Shown here: positions 10,076-19,463 of the stretch, piece after piece | Position numbering within the stretch: position 1 is the stretch's first letter | Layout of the letters: every line of letters starts with the position of its first letter | Notes under the pieces: generated by a model | The model's database searches: none | What the model saw: the letters and a program-made list of their open reading frames with translations, nothing else | What the model was told of the DNA's origin: nothing | Translations under genes and position numbers: made by a program | Assembly: GCF_010111755.1 (NCBI RefSeq) | Contig: NC_088962.1 | Span: 1,302,001 to 1,366,000 of the forward strand | Source of the DNA: Nakaseomyces glabratus | Taxonomy: Eukaryota; Ascomycota; Saccharomycetes; Saccharomycetales; Saccharomycetaceae | DNA: 64,000 bases | Reading direction: 5' to 3'

Positions 10076-10805
10076 TGAATTCTAGCCACCCCCTGCTGAT
10101 AAAACTGGTAATCACAACCAATGCACCGGCGTTATTTTCTTTTTATTTTCTATTTTTTATGTTTTCTGTTTTCTAGATCTTTTTGCCTTTTGTGATAATA
10201 ATGGGGACCGCTCAATAGGTTCTTTAATTATAACAACTGTCATATAAGCATCTATTCCACAACCCATCATAACTGAAACTCTTTTTATCATTATCCTATT
10301 TTTCTAATCCCTGTAATTTTTTTTTTTCTATTTTTGTGGTCGAGTATCCAGGATAGTTTCATTTACCTCTTGTTTATTATCCCCCACTATCCAACACTTA
10401 CCACTGCCCATATCCCAAATCCCAACCCAAAAAATATACTATACTTTTCTATTAGCTTCTATTTTTTTTTTTTCTAACCGCTATTTAATCTCCCAGCATC
10501 TAAGCCAGTAGCTTATACAACTGCAGGGATAGCATATAGAAATAGATACATAAAGCAATCAATCGACCGTATTGTACTCGCATTGTACTCGCATTTGTAT
10601 TGACGTTAACCCCGTTGGGCTTATACTTTGATCCAGTAGCATGTCACATCATACGCCGTAGTTTACCCTTTTCGCTTCAACGAAGGAGGGGTCCCCCCTC
10701 CAAACATTTTGAAGTTTTATCAGGATAAAAGGAGCCCAATGGAGCACTTCTTGCAGCGCTGGTTAGCTGAAGATAAGGCCAAGAACAGCACACACATATA
10801 TCAAT
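10076..10805. promoter_or_regulatory. BMH1-PDA1 intergenic region with PDA1 promoter
   Basis: These 730 bases hold T-rich tracts after BMH1 (about 10130-10340 and 10460-10480) and no gene. The direct repeat TTGTACTCGCATT occurs in tandem near 10573-10596. An inverted repeat, GGAGGGG and CCCCTCC, lies at 10685-10701 about 105-120 bases before the PDA1 ATG and offers two stress-response-element cores (AGGGG/CCCCT). Confidence 0.55.
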
Positions 10806-12032
10806 ATGCTATCAATTGCGAGCAAGAGGCCATTGGCTTTGAGTGCCAGGTCGGTTGTCGGTATCGGGCGTACCATGGCTACCGCGAAGGAGAAGTCGCA
10901 GCCGGTTCCAGATGAGAACGAGAACGTTGAGATCAGTTTGCCAGAGACCTCCTTCGAAGGATACATGCTGGAGCCACCTAGCTTGAACTACTCAGCCACT
11001 AAGGGCTCTCTGTTGCAGATGTTCAAGGACATGGTCATTATCAGAAGAATGGAGATGGCCTGTGATGCGTTGTACAAGGCTAAAAAAATCAGAGGTTTCT
11101 GTCACTTGTCCGTCGGTCAGGAAGCCATTGCTGTTGGTATCGAGAACGCTATCACCAAGCGCGACTCCGTTATTACTTCTTACAGATGCCACGGTTTCAC
11201 TTACATGAGGGGAGCCTCCGTGCAGGCTGTCCTAGCTGAATTGATGGGTAAGAGATCTGGTGTATCTTTCGGTAAAGGTGGTTCCATGCACTTGTTCGCA
11301 CCAGGGTTCTACGGTGGTAACGGTATCGTCGGTGCCCAGGTGCCAGTCGGCGCCGGTCTAGCCTTCGCTCACCAGTACAAGAACGAGGACGCTTGCTCTT
11401 TCACACTTTACGGTGACGGTGCCTCCAACCAAGGTCAGGTGTTCGAGTCCTTCAACATGGCTAAGCTGTGGAACTTGCCTGTGGTCTTCTGCTGTGAAAA
11501 CAACAAGTACGGTATGGGTACTGCAGCTGCTAGATCCTCCGCTATGACCGAGTACTTCAAGCGTGGTCAGTACATCCCAGGTTTGAAAGTCAACGGTATG
11601 GACATCCTGGCTGTCTACCAAGCTTCCAAGTTTGCCAAGGAATGGTGTTTGTCCGGCAAAGGTCCATTGGTTCTAGAGTACGAAACATACAGATACGGTG
11701 GTCACTCCATGTCTGACCCAGGTACCACTTACAGAACCAGAGATGAAATCCAACACATGAGATCCAAGAACGACCCTATTGCTGGTCTAAAGATGCACTT
11801 GCTAGAGCTTGGCATCGCCACTGAGGAAGAAGTTAAGGCCTATGACAAGGCTGCCAGAAAATACGTCGACGAACAAGTTGAACTCGCAGACAAGTCCGCC
11901 CCACCAGAGGCCAAGCTATCTATCTTGTTCGAAGATGTCTACGTTAAGGGCACTGAAACACCAACTCTAAGAGGTAGAATCCCAGAAGACACTTGGGACT
12001 TCACCAAGAACGATTTCTTGGTTAGAGACTAA
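10806..12032 (+). CDS. PDA1: PDA1, pyruvate dehydrogenase E1 alpha subunit
   Basis: Pda1 is the alpha subunit of E1 in the mitochondrial pyruvate dehydrogenase complex; with Pdb1 it decarboxylates pyruvate using thiamine diphosphate. The N-terminus MLSIASKRPLALSARS is a typical matrix-targeting sequence rich in Arg/Ser and lacking acidic residues. The thiamine-diphosphate motif starts with GDGASNQG at 203-210 and closes at ENNKYGMG. The phosphorylation loop YRYGGHSMSDPG is intact, with the regulatory serine at about residue 301. Length is 408 residues against 420 in S. cerevisiae, the difference lying in the presequence. Synteny matches YER178W. Codon use is strongly biased toward yeast-preferred codons, consistent with high expression. 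Confidence 0.96.
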   Translation: MLSIASKRPLALSARSVVGIGRTMATAKEKSQPVPDENENVEISLPETSFEGYMLEPPSLNYSATKGSLLQMFKDMVIIRRMEMACDALYKAKKIRGFCHLSVGQEAIAVGIENAITKRDSVITSYRCHGFTYMRGASVQAVLAELMGKRSGVSFGKGGSMHLFAPGFYGGNGIVGAQVPVGAGLAFAHQYKNEDACSFTLYGDGASNQGQVFESFNMAKLWNLPVVFCCENNKYGMGTAAARSSAMTEYFKRGQYIPGLKVNGMDILAVYQASKFAKEWCLSGKGPLVLEYETYRYGGHSMSDPGTTYRTRDEIQHMRSKNDPIAGLKMHLLELGIATEEEVKAYDKAARKYVDEQVELADKSAPPEAKLSILFEDVYVKGTETPTLRGRIPEDTWDFTKNDFLVRD

Positions 12033-12504
12033 AAAATGAAAGAGAACTGCATTGAAGAACAATAGAGCTATGGTCCTGCACAATTGATAAATTGTGTACA
12101 AAATGAAAATATACTGACACACCTCTGTTCTCTTGTTTCTCTCATAATTATTGGTACGTATCTTATATTCCTATTCTTTAATCATATATAATAACTTATT
12201 ATCACTATTTTTTTCACCTCAGCGTCACCTCTAAACTCATAACTGCTACATGGCATAGGGAGCGCTTATGAATTACTAAATATCAGTTTATCTTGATGTA
12301 ACAATTGTAATTATAATACCGGCTGTGCTTAACTGACTAACATGCAATGCAATTTACTGTAGTCGTATATAATGAATTTTAACCGCCTTGGAAAAAGTAG
12401 TATAAAAAGGCTGGCAGAGTGCATCAGGACCATGTTCTTTCCTTTCTACCTCTGTTATGTAATAAAATGTATCTTTTAAGACTATCTACTATAAACAGAA
12501 CGAT
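12033..12504. promoter_or_regulatory. DMC1 promoter region
   Basis: These 472 bases hold no gene. A TATA box, TATAAAAA, lies at 12401-12408, 97 bases before the DMC1 ATG. The sequence TAACCGCCTT at 12380-12389 matches seven of ten positions of the Ume6 element URS1 (TAGCCGCCGA) and sits just upstream of the TATA box; this is a weak candidate only. Confidence 0.45.
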
Positions 12505-13509
12505 ATGTCAGCTACAGTCACTACTACCAGTGAGGCTCTCGACTGCTCAATTATAGCCATTGATGAGCTGCAGAACTATGGAATCAATGCATCTGATATA
12601 CAGAAGTTGAAAGGAAGTGGGATATACACAGTTAATACTGTTCAGTCCACTACAAGGAGGAATCTGGTGAAAATCAAGGGACTCAGTGAGGTGAAGGTTG
12701 AAAAGATCAAAGAAGCCGCCAACAAGCTCGTTAAAGTTGGGTTTGTACCAGCTACAGTGCAAATGGATCTTAGACAAAAAGTTATCTCCATATCTACAGG
12801 ATCTAAGCAATTAGACAGTGTATTGGGTGGTGGAATTATGACTATGAGCATCACTGAAGTTTTTGGAGAGTTTCGATGCGGGAAGACACAGATGTCACAT
12901 ACACTATGTGTGACAGCACAGTTGCCCAAATCTATGGGAGGTGGTGAAGGTAAAGTTGCATTCATCGATACTGAAGGAACTTTCAGACCGGAAAGAATTA
13001 AACAAATAGCAGAAAGGTACGATCTTGACCCTGATAGCTGTCTTGAAAATATTACCTATGCAAGAGCACTAAATAGCGAGCATCAAATGGAACTGGTCGA
13101 GCAATTGGGAGAGGAGTTGAGCTCTGGTTCATATACGCTCATAATTGTTGATTCAATTATGGCAAACTTTCGCGTTGATTATTGTGGACGTGGAGAACTT
13201 AACGAGCGCCAGCAAAAATTAAATCAGCATCTATTCAAGTTAAATCGGTTAGCAGAAGAATTTAATCTAGCTGTATTTATGACAAATCAAGTACAATCAG
13301 ATCCAGGTGCATCTGCTCTGTTTGCTTCAGCAGACGGAAGAAAACCTGTCGGCGGTCATGTATTAGCCCATGCCTCTGCTACTCGTATTCTATTAAGAAA
13401 AGGTAGAGGTGACGAACGAGTAGCAAAGTTACAAGACTCTCCGGACATGCCTGAACGTGAATGTGTTTATGTGATTGGTGAAGGTGGTATAGCAGATTCC
13501 AGTGAGTGA
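12505..13509 (+). CDS. DMC1: DMC1, meiosis-specific recombinase, intronless
   Basis: Dmc1 is the meiotic RecA/Rad51-family recombinase that forms nucleoprotein filaments and drives interhomologue strand exchange. A helix-hairpin-helix N-terminal domain covers about 20-80. Walker A GEFRCGKT is at 121-128, Walker B LIIVD at 212-216, and the L2 region [15 protein letters not shown] at about 271-285 is intact. Length is 334 residues, equal to S. cerevisiae Dmc1. The S. cerevisiae gene has an intron near its 5' end; here the frame runs from the ATG without interruption and I see no GTATGT/TACTAAC pair near it. Position between PDA1 and ISC10 matches YER179W. The catalytic motifs give no sign of decay. 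Confidence 0.97.
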   Translation: MSATVTTTSEALDCSIIAIDELQNYGINASDIQKLKGSGIYTVNTVQSTTRRNLVKIKGLSEVKVEKIKEAANKLVKVGFVPATVQMDLRQKVISISTGSKQLDSVLGGGIMTMSITEVFGEFRCGKTQMSHTLCVTAQLPKSMGGGEGKVAFIDTEGTFRPERIKQIAERYDLDPDSCLENITYARALNSEHQMELVEQLGEELSSGSYTLIIVDSIMANFRVDYCGRGELNERQQKLNQHLFKLNRLAEEFNLAVFMTNQVQSDPGASALFASADGRKPVGGHVLAHASATRILLRKGRGDERVAKLQDSPDMPERECVYVIGEGGIADSSE

Positions 13510-13769
13510 AATGCCTAGCTCCCTCATAAAGGGTACTTCGTATTAACTTGACTTTTCATATTTTAACATAGTAGCTACTATATTTTTTTAATTTGCTAGA
13601 GATTTTGGTATTCAAATTGATGTTTCCACTGTATTAAAATAGTGCATAAATGGATATTACAATTGGACAAGAAAATCTTCAATATTCTGATTTGTTTAAT
13701 ATTGTTATTTATAATAAACAGAAATTTTTTGAGATTTGCGATAAGAACATTATATACTTTAAAGCCTAC

Positions 13770-14561
13770 TTAAACCATTCCAAAAAATGATCTCAAAGAT
13801 GTAAATCCACTTCTTTTGGAATTTGACCATTTGTTGGTTGATCTTGTGTTTATCAAAGATTCAGGATCATAATCTTCATCACCCATAGATTCGTTTATTG
13901 AATTGGTGTCCGCATTGAATAATCTATCGTTAATCTGTGATTTCCAAGGTGAATGTTGATATTTTTGCCGCCATATTTCAAGCTTAAAATAGCCTAGACG
14001 ATCAATACTAAATAAATGATACAATACATAATCATACCAATGAAGAAATTTTGTTTTTTTTTCTACGTACTCCAATTCACAGTTAAAGTAATCATTGTTA
14101 TCGTTTATTTCATTTTGAACCATAGCGCTTACAACATCATTGGCGCCCAATTCATTTAGACGATGGTCATATTTATAAGTGCGGTAAAATGGAGGATAGT
14201 CGGGAGAGAAGTGGTTAGTGTTGGTTAGTATTAAAGGCTGGTCATCAACCATAATAACATTCTTTTCATGGGATTGAAAATAATTTAACGTTTTGGAAAT
14301 GGATGGCGACTGAGCGTTATACTTTTGGGAGTCATAATTTGAGGTTATTTCTCCTCTCTTATAGTTAACAGAGGGGTCGTCTTTAGAAAACCTATCCTTA
14401 ACGTTCTCTACCAACTCTATAGAGGTATTAATATTTTGATCAATATTTTTTAGCATCCTATTATTCATTTGGTTAATTTTATCAAATGATATATATCCTA
14501 TGAATTGTAGTGCTTCTTCCTGTCTGTTATTTTTATAGTTTTCATCAACGATCGCCATCAT
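13770..14561 (-). CDS. ISC10: ISC10, meiosis-specific sporulation protein
   Basis: Isc10 is a meiosis-specific protein needed for spore formation; in S. cerevisiae it acts as an inhibitor of the sporulation MAP kinase Smk1. This 263-residue protein is assigned mainly by position: it is convergent with DMC1 as YER180C is, and length agrees (about 267). It has no domain I can name; it is rich in Asn, Asp and Tyr, with a more hydrophobic central block HWYDYVLYHLFSIDRLGYF and a conserved-looking C-terminus. Two adjacent ATGs open the frame; the first, at 14561, is used. An Ndt80-type element lies about 236 bases upstream, which fits a sporulation gene. Confidence 0.8.
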   Translation of the reverse strand: MMAIVDENYKNNRQEEALQFIGYISFDKINQMNNRMLKNIDQNINTSIELVENVKDRFSKDDPSVNYKRGEITSNYDSQKYNAQSPSISKTLNYFQSHEKNVIMVDDQPLILTNTNHFSPDYPPFYRTYKYDHRLNELGANDVVSAMVQNEINDNNDYFNCELEYVEKKTKFLHWYDYVLYHLFSIDRLGYFKLEIWRQKYQHSPWKSQINDRLFNADTNSINESMGDEDYDPESLINTRSTNKWSNSKRSGFTSLRSFFGMV

Positions 14562-15356
14562 ATTGTCCAATTATTATTCTAGTTTTCCTATATTAACGCT
14601 GCTCTTGAGTGATCAAGAAATGAATAGTATCTTTGAAATCTTATGGTAAGTACTAATAAATACAAGTGAATACCTAATGATATCATTAATGCATGCTAAT
14701 TATAAGTGTTAAGATTGTGTAGTTCATTAAATATCTGTATTAGAATGGAACCAGTAATGATTTTGCAATACTTCAAAAATTGATTTGAGTTTTCTCTTTT
14801 GTGACTGAAAAAGCTCTGCCGCTAATTTAATCGAATTGGGAGATAACAACATGAAAAATGGAGAAGCAACTGCCAGCGCTACTGGCAAAAGAAAGTAAAT
14901 GTATAGATTAAATCTGCGCAGTAACCTTTAATTTTCTTACCATTAAGAACTGTTGGCTTCATTATATTTTAAAGTTTCTTGTTATGATTATATTATATGA
15001 AATACAAGATTGAACACATTGTTTTAAAATCTTTATAATAAGTTTCTTTAAACTATAATAGGGAATGAAAAAACCCAATAAGAAATGCATATCATCAGTT
15101 TACTATTTAATTGGCTTAAATAAATCAGAATATTACACATGCTTGCTGAGGTAAGTAATTATGACTTGCAGTGAATCATTGTAATGGAAATATTGGTATT
15201 GATTAAATTCAGTTCCATCCTGATGTAAAATCATTTCATTCATGTGCAGGAATATATACAAAATAATCCAAATAAATGCTTAGTAATTGTATCCTCGGTT
15301 TTCTGCAAGATCTCTAGTGTTAAAAACAGCGCTTAGAAAATCAATTGCATAATATA
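14562..15356. other. ISC10-RAX2 intergenic region (synteny junction)
   Basis: These 795 AT-rich bases lie between the ISC10 start and the RAX2 3' end. I searched for the small gene SLO1 (YER180C-A), expected next to ISC10, and found no frame of the right length; it is either absent or elsewhere. Isolated GTAAGT words occur near 14646 and 15151 but without a convincing branch point. No RNA gene is seen. Confidence 0.5.
14797..14805 (-). promoter_or_regulatory. middle sporulation element (Ndt80 site) upstream of ISC10
   Basis: On the minus strand the sequence is GTCACAAAA, a full match to the Ndt80 consensus gNCRCAAAW. It lies about 236 bases upstream of the ISC10 ATG, in the orientation of that gene. 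Function is inferred. Confidence 0.5.
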
Positions 15357-18300
15357 TTACAATACTCTAATCAACTTCTCAGGCGTGATATTACTGCCAG
15401 CAAAATTATCAGAATCATTAGTTTTAATAATATCATAGTCTCCATTGACAGAAGGGTTGAAAAGCAAAGCAATTACAACACCCGTTATTCCTAGAACAAT
15501 TAATGTGGCCAGTGCGAGGGCTAGACCAATGAGGACTACAAAACCTCTACGGATTTTATAAGGTTTCTCATTTGTCTTGTGTGAAGATGAGGATGACGGT
15601 GCTGAACTACTATGTGACGAGCTTACTATTATATGGTCCGGGACAACGTGTCTAGTATTACCATAACTTGATTGGTCACGGTCCGCAAAGAACAAAGGAG
15701 TTGCAGTTTGACTAACTACATCCACCTCAAAATATGGATACCACGAATTGAAATCGTATATAACAGCATTAATCGTCCCATATTTCATACTATCAAACTG
15801 ACCATATATGATTAAGGCAGGGTTAGAATCAGCTCCAAAATTTTCTATTCTGTTAATTGTAGCATTTGTTCCATCATCAAATATGTTCAAGTTGCTCCAT
15901 TGTGTCACATTCCTAATGAATATGTCGGTGGAATTCCATCCTACTACTAGGTTCCTTACTAGAATAAAATCATCAAGCACAACAGAGTTATTATACAGCA
16001 ATATATCTTGCTTATTGGATGTCAAATTAATCGATAGAAGATTGATGTCAGCTGTTTTATTGACTTCTAATTTCCCACTTAGTAACATTTGTGTATCATT
16101 AAACTTAATCTGACTTATATTACCTGTTATGGAGTTGTTCAGGAAGGATGACCAGTTTGAATTGTTGTAGTTATATAAACAGAGTCCCACACAAGCTGGA
16201 TTAGAGAGTGAGAAATCACCACCAACCAAAGCAGTGGCATTGCTTGCAAAGTTAACTATGGCATTTATTTTATGCATAGTTAAATTTCCAGTATCATTTA
16301 TTACCTGAGATGAAAATAAATCTATCAGAACAATTTGACTTTTATTTGAATTTTCTTGTATAGCACCAAGCAGTTGCTGACCATTGGAATAAAATACTGG
16401 CACAACAGTGCTTTGCCAAGTCCATGGCAATCGTTGCTTATCAGAAAGTTGAAAATAATTAACATTACCGGATGATAATGAGTACAAAGCTTTTGTATCA
16501 TTGAGATAAATTGCTCCTTCGATAGTATCATTGTCAGATAGACTAAAGGGACTGTATGTTCCATTAGATGAAATCAATAGGGATTCATTTCCAATAGCAG
16601 ATCCCTTATTCACAATATTTCCTACTAACAGCATATCGTCATTAGAGTTTTTACCGGCGTTCCTGAGGTCTAAATTTCGATAACTAGTATTTTCAAAGAC
16701 CATAAAGGATGTCATATTAAATATAGTTGAGTTATCGAATACAAGTAAATTGCTACCAAACAGGGTTGAATTAAACGATGCCTGTATGGAATCATTGGCA
16801 ACTATGTCCAGGGGGGTAATGCTCTTATTCAAGATGACAGCCCCATATTCCCGGCCTCTATGAGCAATCGAACCGAAAATTACTAATCCTTCTTCCACAC
16901 TATACATTCCATTTATTAGACCACTTAGGTTGTTTTCTGTAGATGGCACAGAGCTTCCATTAAGACTATTGAGCTCATAAACACTACCGTTAGTGCTACC
17001 TAGGTATAAATTTTGATTTTGATCGACTGCAAATATAGATGCCCCTTTATTAAAATTTGATACGCCAAAGTCATCCAGAATAGTATAATCGATCTTACCG
17101 GTTAAATATCCATTATCAAAGGTAAAATTGGAAGGAGAGTATTCAAATATTCCGTTTAGATGTAACGATCGATCACCGTCGATCTGATCGCTAATAAATT
17201 CGCTAGATATTGAAACTCTCACAACATCAACAACACCAACTACTACTGTGGCAGTACCGGTATTGGTATTAATTCCTGAGTAATATTCCACTTGTACTGA
17301 GATACTGTTATTTAAAACCCCGGCAAATATCTGATCATATTTTAGATTATTGTTATTCTGGTATATAAGGGCTGACCCTAATATATTACCATTAGAATTA
17401 TCAAAAGTTGTTACATTAACAATTCCTCTTGTCGAGCACGTGTTATCTTTATCGCAACCCGGTGTTACGAGATTCAAAACATATTCACCTGGAACATTAA
17501 TTCCAACAAAATAGGTTATGCTAGGTTTTGTTCCCTGATTGGGGATGTAACTGTTAGCAAGATAACTATTATCATTAGCTACAGTAAACCAACCATTGCC
17601 TGAAAGTTTCACATACGAAGCTATATCATTGGAGCTGGGACAATTGGGCTCATTGAAGGAGTTATTCGGAAAAATTGGAAAGGAATCCTGATATATCTGA
17701 AACCCTGAAAGACCGACATTCTGGTAGTATGAATTAGATGCTACAAACTGCAGTGATGTAATAGGGAGTTGATTCACAAATGCAAATTCCTGATAATACT
17801 CATTCCATTTGATGTTAGTACTATTATTATTAATGAATCGTATTACGTCTGATTCTTGTGTTACATTCCCCATAGCATTAAGAAGTGTTTCTCTGGTGAA
17901 TAATGGACAGTTTTCAGTACAATGTTTTATATCATGCGATATTGGGTCCAAATATGTTAAATTTAATATACCATTGCCAGGTATCGCGATCAATCTGAAG
18001 AGTGATATTTGATTGTCAGTAATTGGTGTATTATATATTCTAATTTTGGACAGTGTTAATGTATTTGGAAAATTACAAGTTATAACACCATATGATCCTT
18101 CGGAATACCAGGCCTGCTGATCAGAATTTGGACATATAAAGGCATCAACATCCAAGTTACTGTTGGCATTCCAAGTCGCTTGCCTTAATGAAATTTGTTG
18201 GCCAACTTCACTATCTTCCATACTTATTGAGAAGTTTCTAGTTCTATTCGTTTTAGAAACAAAGCTATTATTTTCCAACTTAGCGAATTGTCCTGTAAAA

Positions 18301-18926
18301 AGTAAGTTGTTATTCTCCAAGCGAATGATAGAATTTACCGTAGAATTGGACCCAAAACCTCCAAAGGGAAGAAGACTACTGCTATTAGTAGTTGAATTCC
18401 ATTGCACAACACTGCGTCCGCTAACACCGTTATTATTGTAAGTTATGTCTCCTCCGAAATAAACCACTTCATTGTCAACAAATATACTCTTAACCATTCC
18501 AAGTTCTTTTTCAAAAATTGGCTGGTATGACAATTGTGTTAAATTCAGTAAAATCTGTCGGCTAAGCTCTATGCCTGAGATGGTCCCAATACCACTCAGA
18601 ATAAAACAATCATCCATAAACGGGATTATATGTCTCATTTCGACATCTGTCGGCACAGCATCGAGACGTAATAATGTATTATTTGAGTAATAAATCAATT
18701 CTAATTCGTTCTGACTTGAAGAAGCAGTAGTAAAGTTCTGTTGTCCTTGGTAATTATAGTAATTGAAAGTTTCTATAGACCCCAATAATTGTATTTCATT
18801 ATTTCGGCTCGAGCTGAAATTCAGCATAGGCCTATGTATTTCTTCTGCATTTAGTAAACTTCGGAGATTCGAGAGCTGGCTTGCCGATATAATATCTATA
18901 AGATAAAAAAAGAATAGCAGAATCAT
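15357..18926 (-). CDS. RAX2: RAX2, bud-site selection membrane glycoprotein
   Basis: Rax2 is a type I plasma-membrane protein that marks the division site and, with Rax1, supports bipolar budding. The sequence starts with a hydrophobic signal peptide (about residues 1-15). A very large ectodomain dense in Asn-X-Ser/Thr glycosylation sites follows, then one transmembrane helix at about 1128-1156, and a short cytoplasmic tail of about 33 residues. Length is 1189 against 1220 in S. cerevisiae. Weakly repeated segments resembling beta-propeller-like blades (Gly-rich turns such as GDITYNNNG and GGDFSLSNP) run through the ectodomain. Position and strand match YLR084C, next to ARP6. MCB and SCB cell-cycle box candidates lie upstream. 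Confidence 0.93.
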   Translation of the reverse strand: MILLFFFYLIDIISASQLSNLRSLLNAEEIHRPMLNFSSSRNNEIQLLGSIETFNYYNYQGQQNFTTASSSQNELELIYYSNNTLLRLDAVPTDVEMRHIIPFMDDCFILSGIGTISGIELSRQILLNLTQLSYQPIFEKELGMVKSIFVDNEVVYFGGDITYNNNGVSGRSVVQWNSTTNSSSLLPFGGFGSNSTVNSIIRLENNNLLFTGQFAKLENNSFVSKTNRTRNFSISMEDSEVGQQISLRQATWNANSNLDVDAFICPNSDQQAWYSEGSYGVITCNFPNTLTLSKIRIYNTPITDNQISLFRLIAIPGNGILNLTYLDPISHDIKHCTENCPLFTRETLLNAMGNVTQESDVIRFINNNSTNIKWNEYYQEFAFVNQLPITSLQFVASNSYYQNVGLSGFQIYQDSFPIFPNNSFNEPNCPSSNDIASYVKLSGNGWFTVANDNSYLANSYIPNQGTKPSITYFVGINVPGEYVLNLVTPGCDKDNTCSTRGIVNVTTFDNSNGNILGSALIYQNNNNLKYDQIFAGVLNNSISVQVEYYSGINTNTGTATVVVGVVDVVRVSISSEFISDQIDGDRSLHLNGIFEYSPSNFTFDNGYLTGKIDYTILDDFGVSNFNKGASIFAVDQNQNLYLGSTNGSVYELNSLNGSSVPSTENNLSGLINGMYSVEEGLVIFGSIAHRGREYGAVILNKSITPLDIVANDSIQASFNSTLFGSNLLVFDNSTIFNMTSFMVFENTSYRNLDLRNAGKNSNDDMLLVGNIVNKGSAIGNESLLISSNGTYSPFSLSDNDTIEGAIYLNDTKALYSLSSGNVNYFQLSDKQRLPWTWQSTVVPVFYSNGQQLLGAIQENSNKSQIVLIDLFSSQVINDTGNLTMHKINAIVNFASNATALVGGDFSLSNPACVGLCLYNYNNSNWSSFLNNSITGNISQIKFNDTQMLLSGKLEVNKTADINLLSINLTSNKQDILLYNNSVVLDDFILVRNLVVGWNSTDIFIRNVTQWSNLNIFDDGTNATINRIENFGADSNPALIIYGQFDSMKYGTINAVIYDFNSWYPYFEVDVVSQTATPLFFADRDQSSYGNTRHVVPDHIIVSSSHSSSAPSSSSSHKTNEKPYKIRRGFVVLIGLALALATLIVLGITGVVIALLFNPSVNGDYDIIKTNDSDNFAGSNITPEKLIRVL

Positions 18927-19463
18927 GGAAGTCTTTCCTGAAAATGAGGTATGCTTAGTGTCCTGTAATATTAGGTCAATATCTCTTTTAGAGTTTTAAT
19001 CAAGTTTCTTTTGGCTTGATAAATATTATTGTAGATTGAATTCTAGCTTTCTATGTGTGAATCCTAAACCGCTATGATCTATTATGGAGTCTAAAAATCC
19101 GGTTAACAATAGAGCAAAAAATAGCAGTTTTAGATTTTATAATTGTTCTTAATGGTTAATAGTTTTATGATGTATGTCTACCAATAACTTACGCGTTTGA
19201 ATAGATTAGCTTTCGGGAAGATTGCAGGTTATAAAACTTGAACCACCTTCTATCTCATCATTAAATTGCTTAATTTTTCGTGTTCCGCTTTTTTCCAGCT
19301 TTCGAGCAAGTCATCAAATGACCAAAAAAGGAAAACGGTAAATAAAAGAATGTGTATCATACCATACGAATAGAATTTAAGACTTATCATGTGAGAACTC
19401 AATAGCAATGATAGGAATATTACGCTCAACTCTCATATTTCTTTTAGGTAATAAAATATTTCT
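18927..19463. promoter_or_regulatory. RAX2 promoter region with MCB- and SCB-type sites
   Basis: These 537 bases between the RAX2 start and the ARP6 3' end contain ACGCGT (MCB) at 19191-19196 and CACGAAAA (SCB, minus strand) at 19275-19282. Both lie 265-360 bases upstream of RAX2. The region is otherwise AT-rich and without a gene. Confidence 0.45.

Noticed and set aside
14562..15356. SLO1 (YER180C-A) expected beside ISC10
   Set aside because: No frame of about 85 codons on the minus strand and no credible spliced form; recorded as not found.
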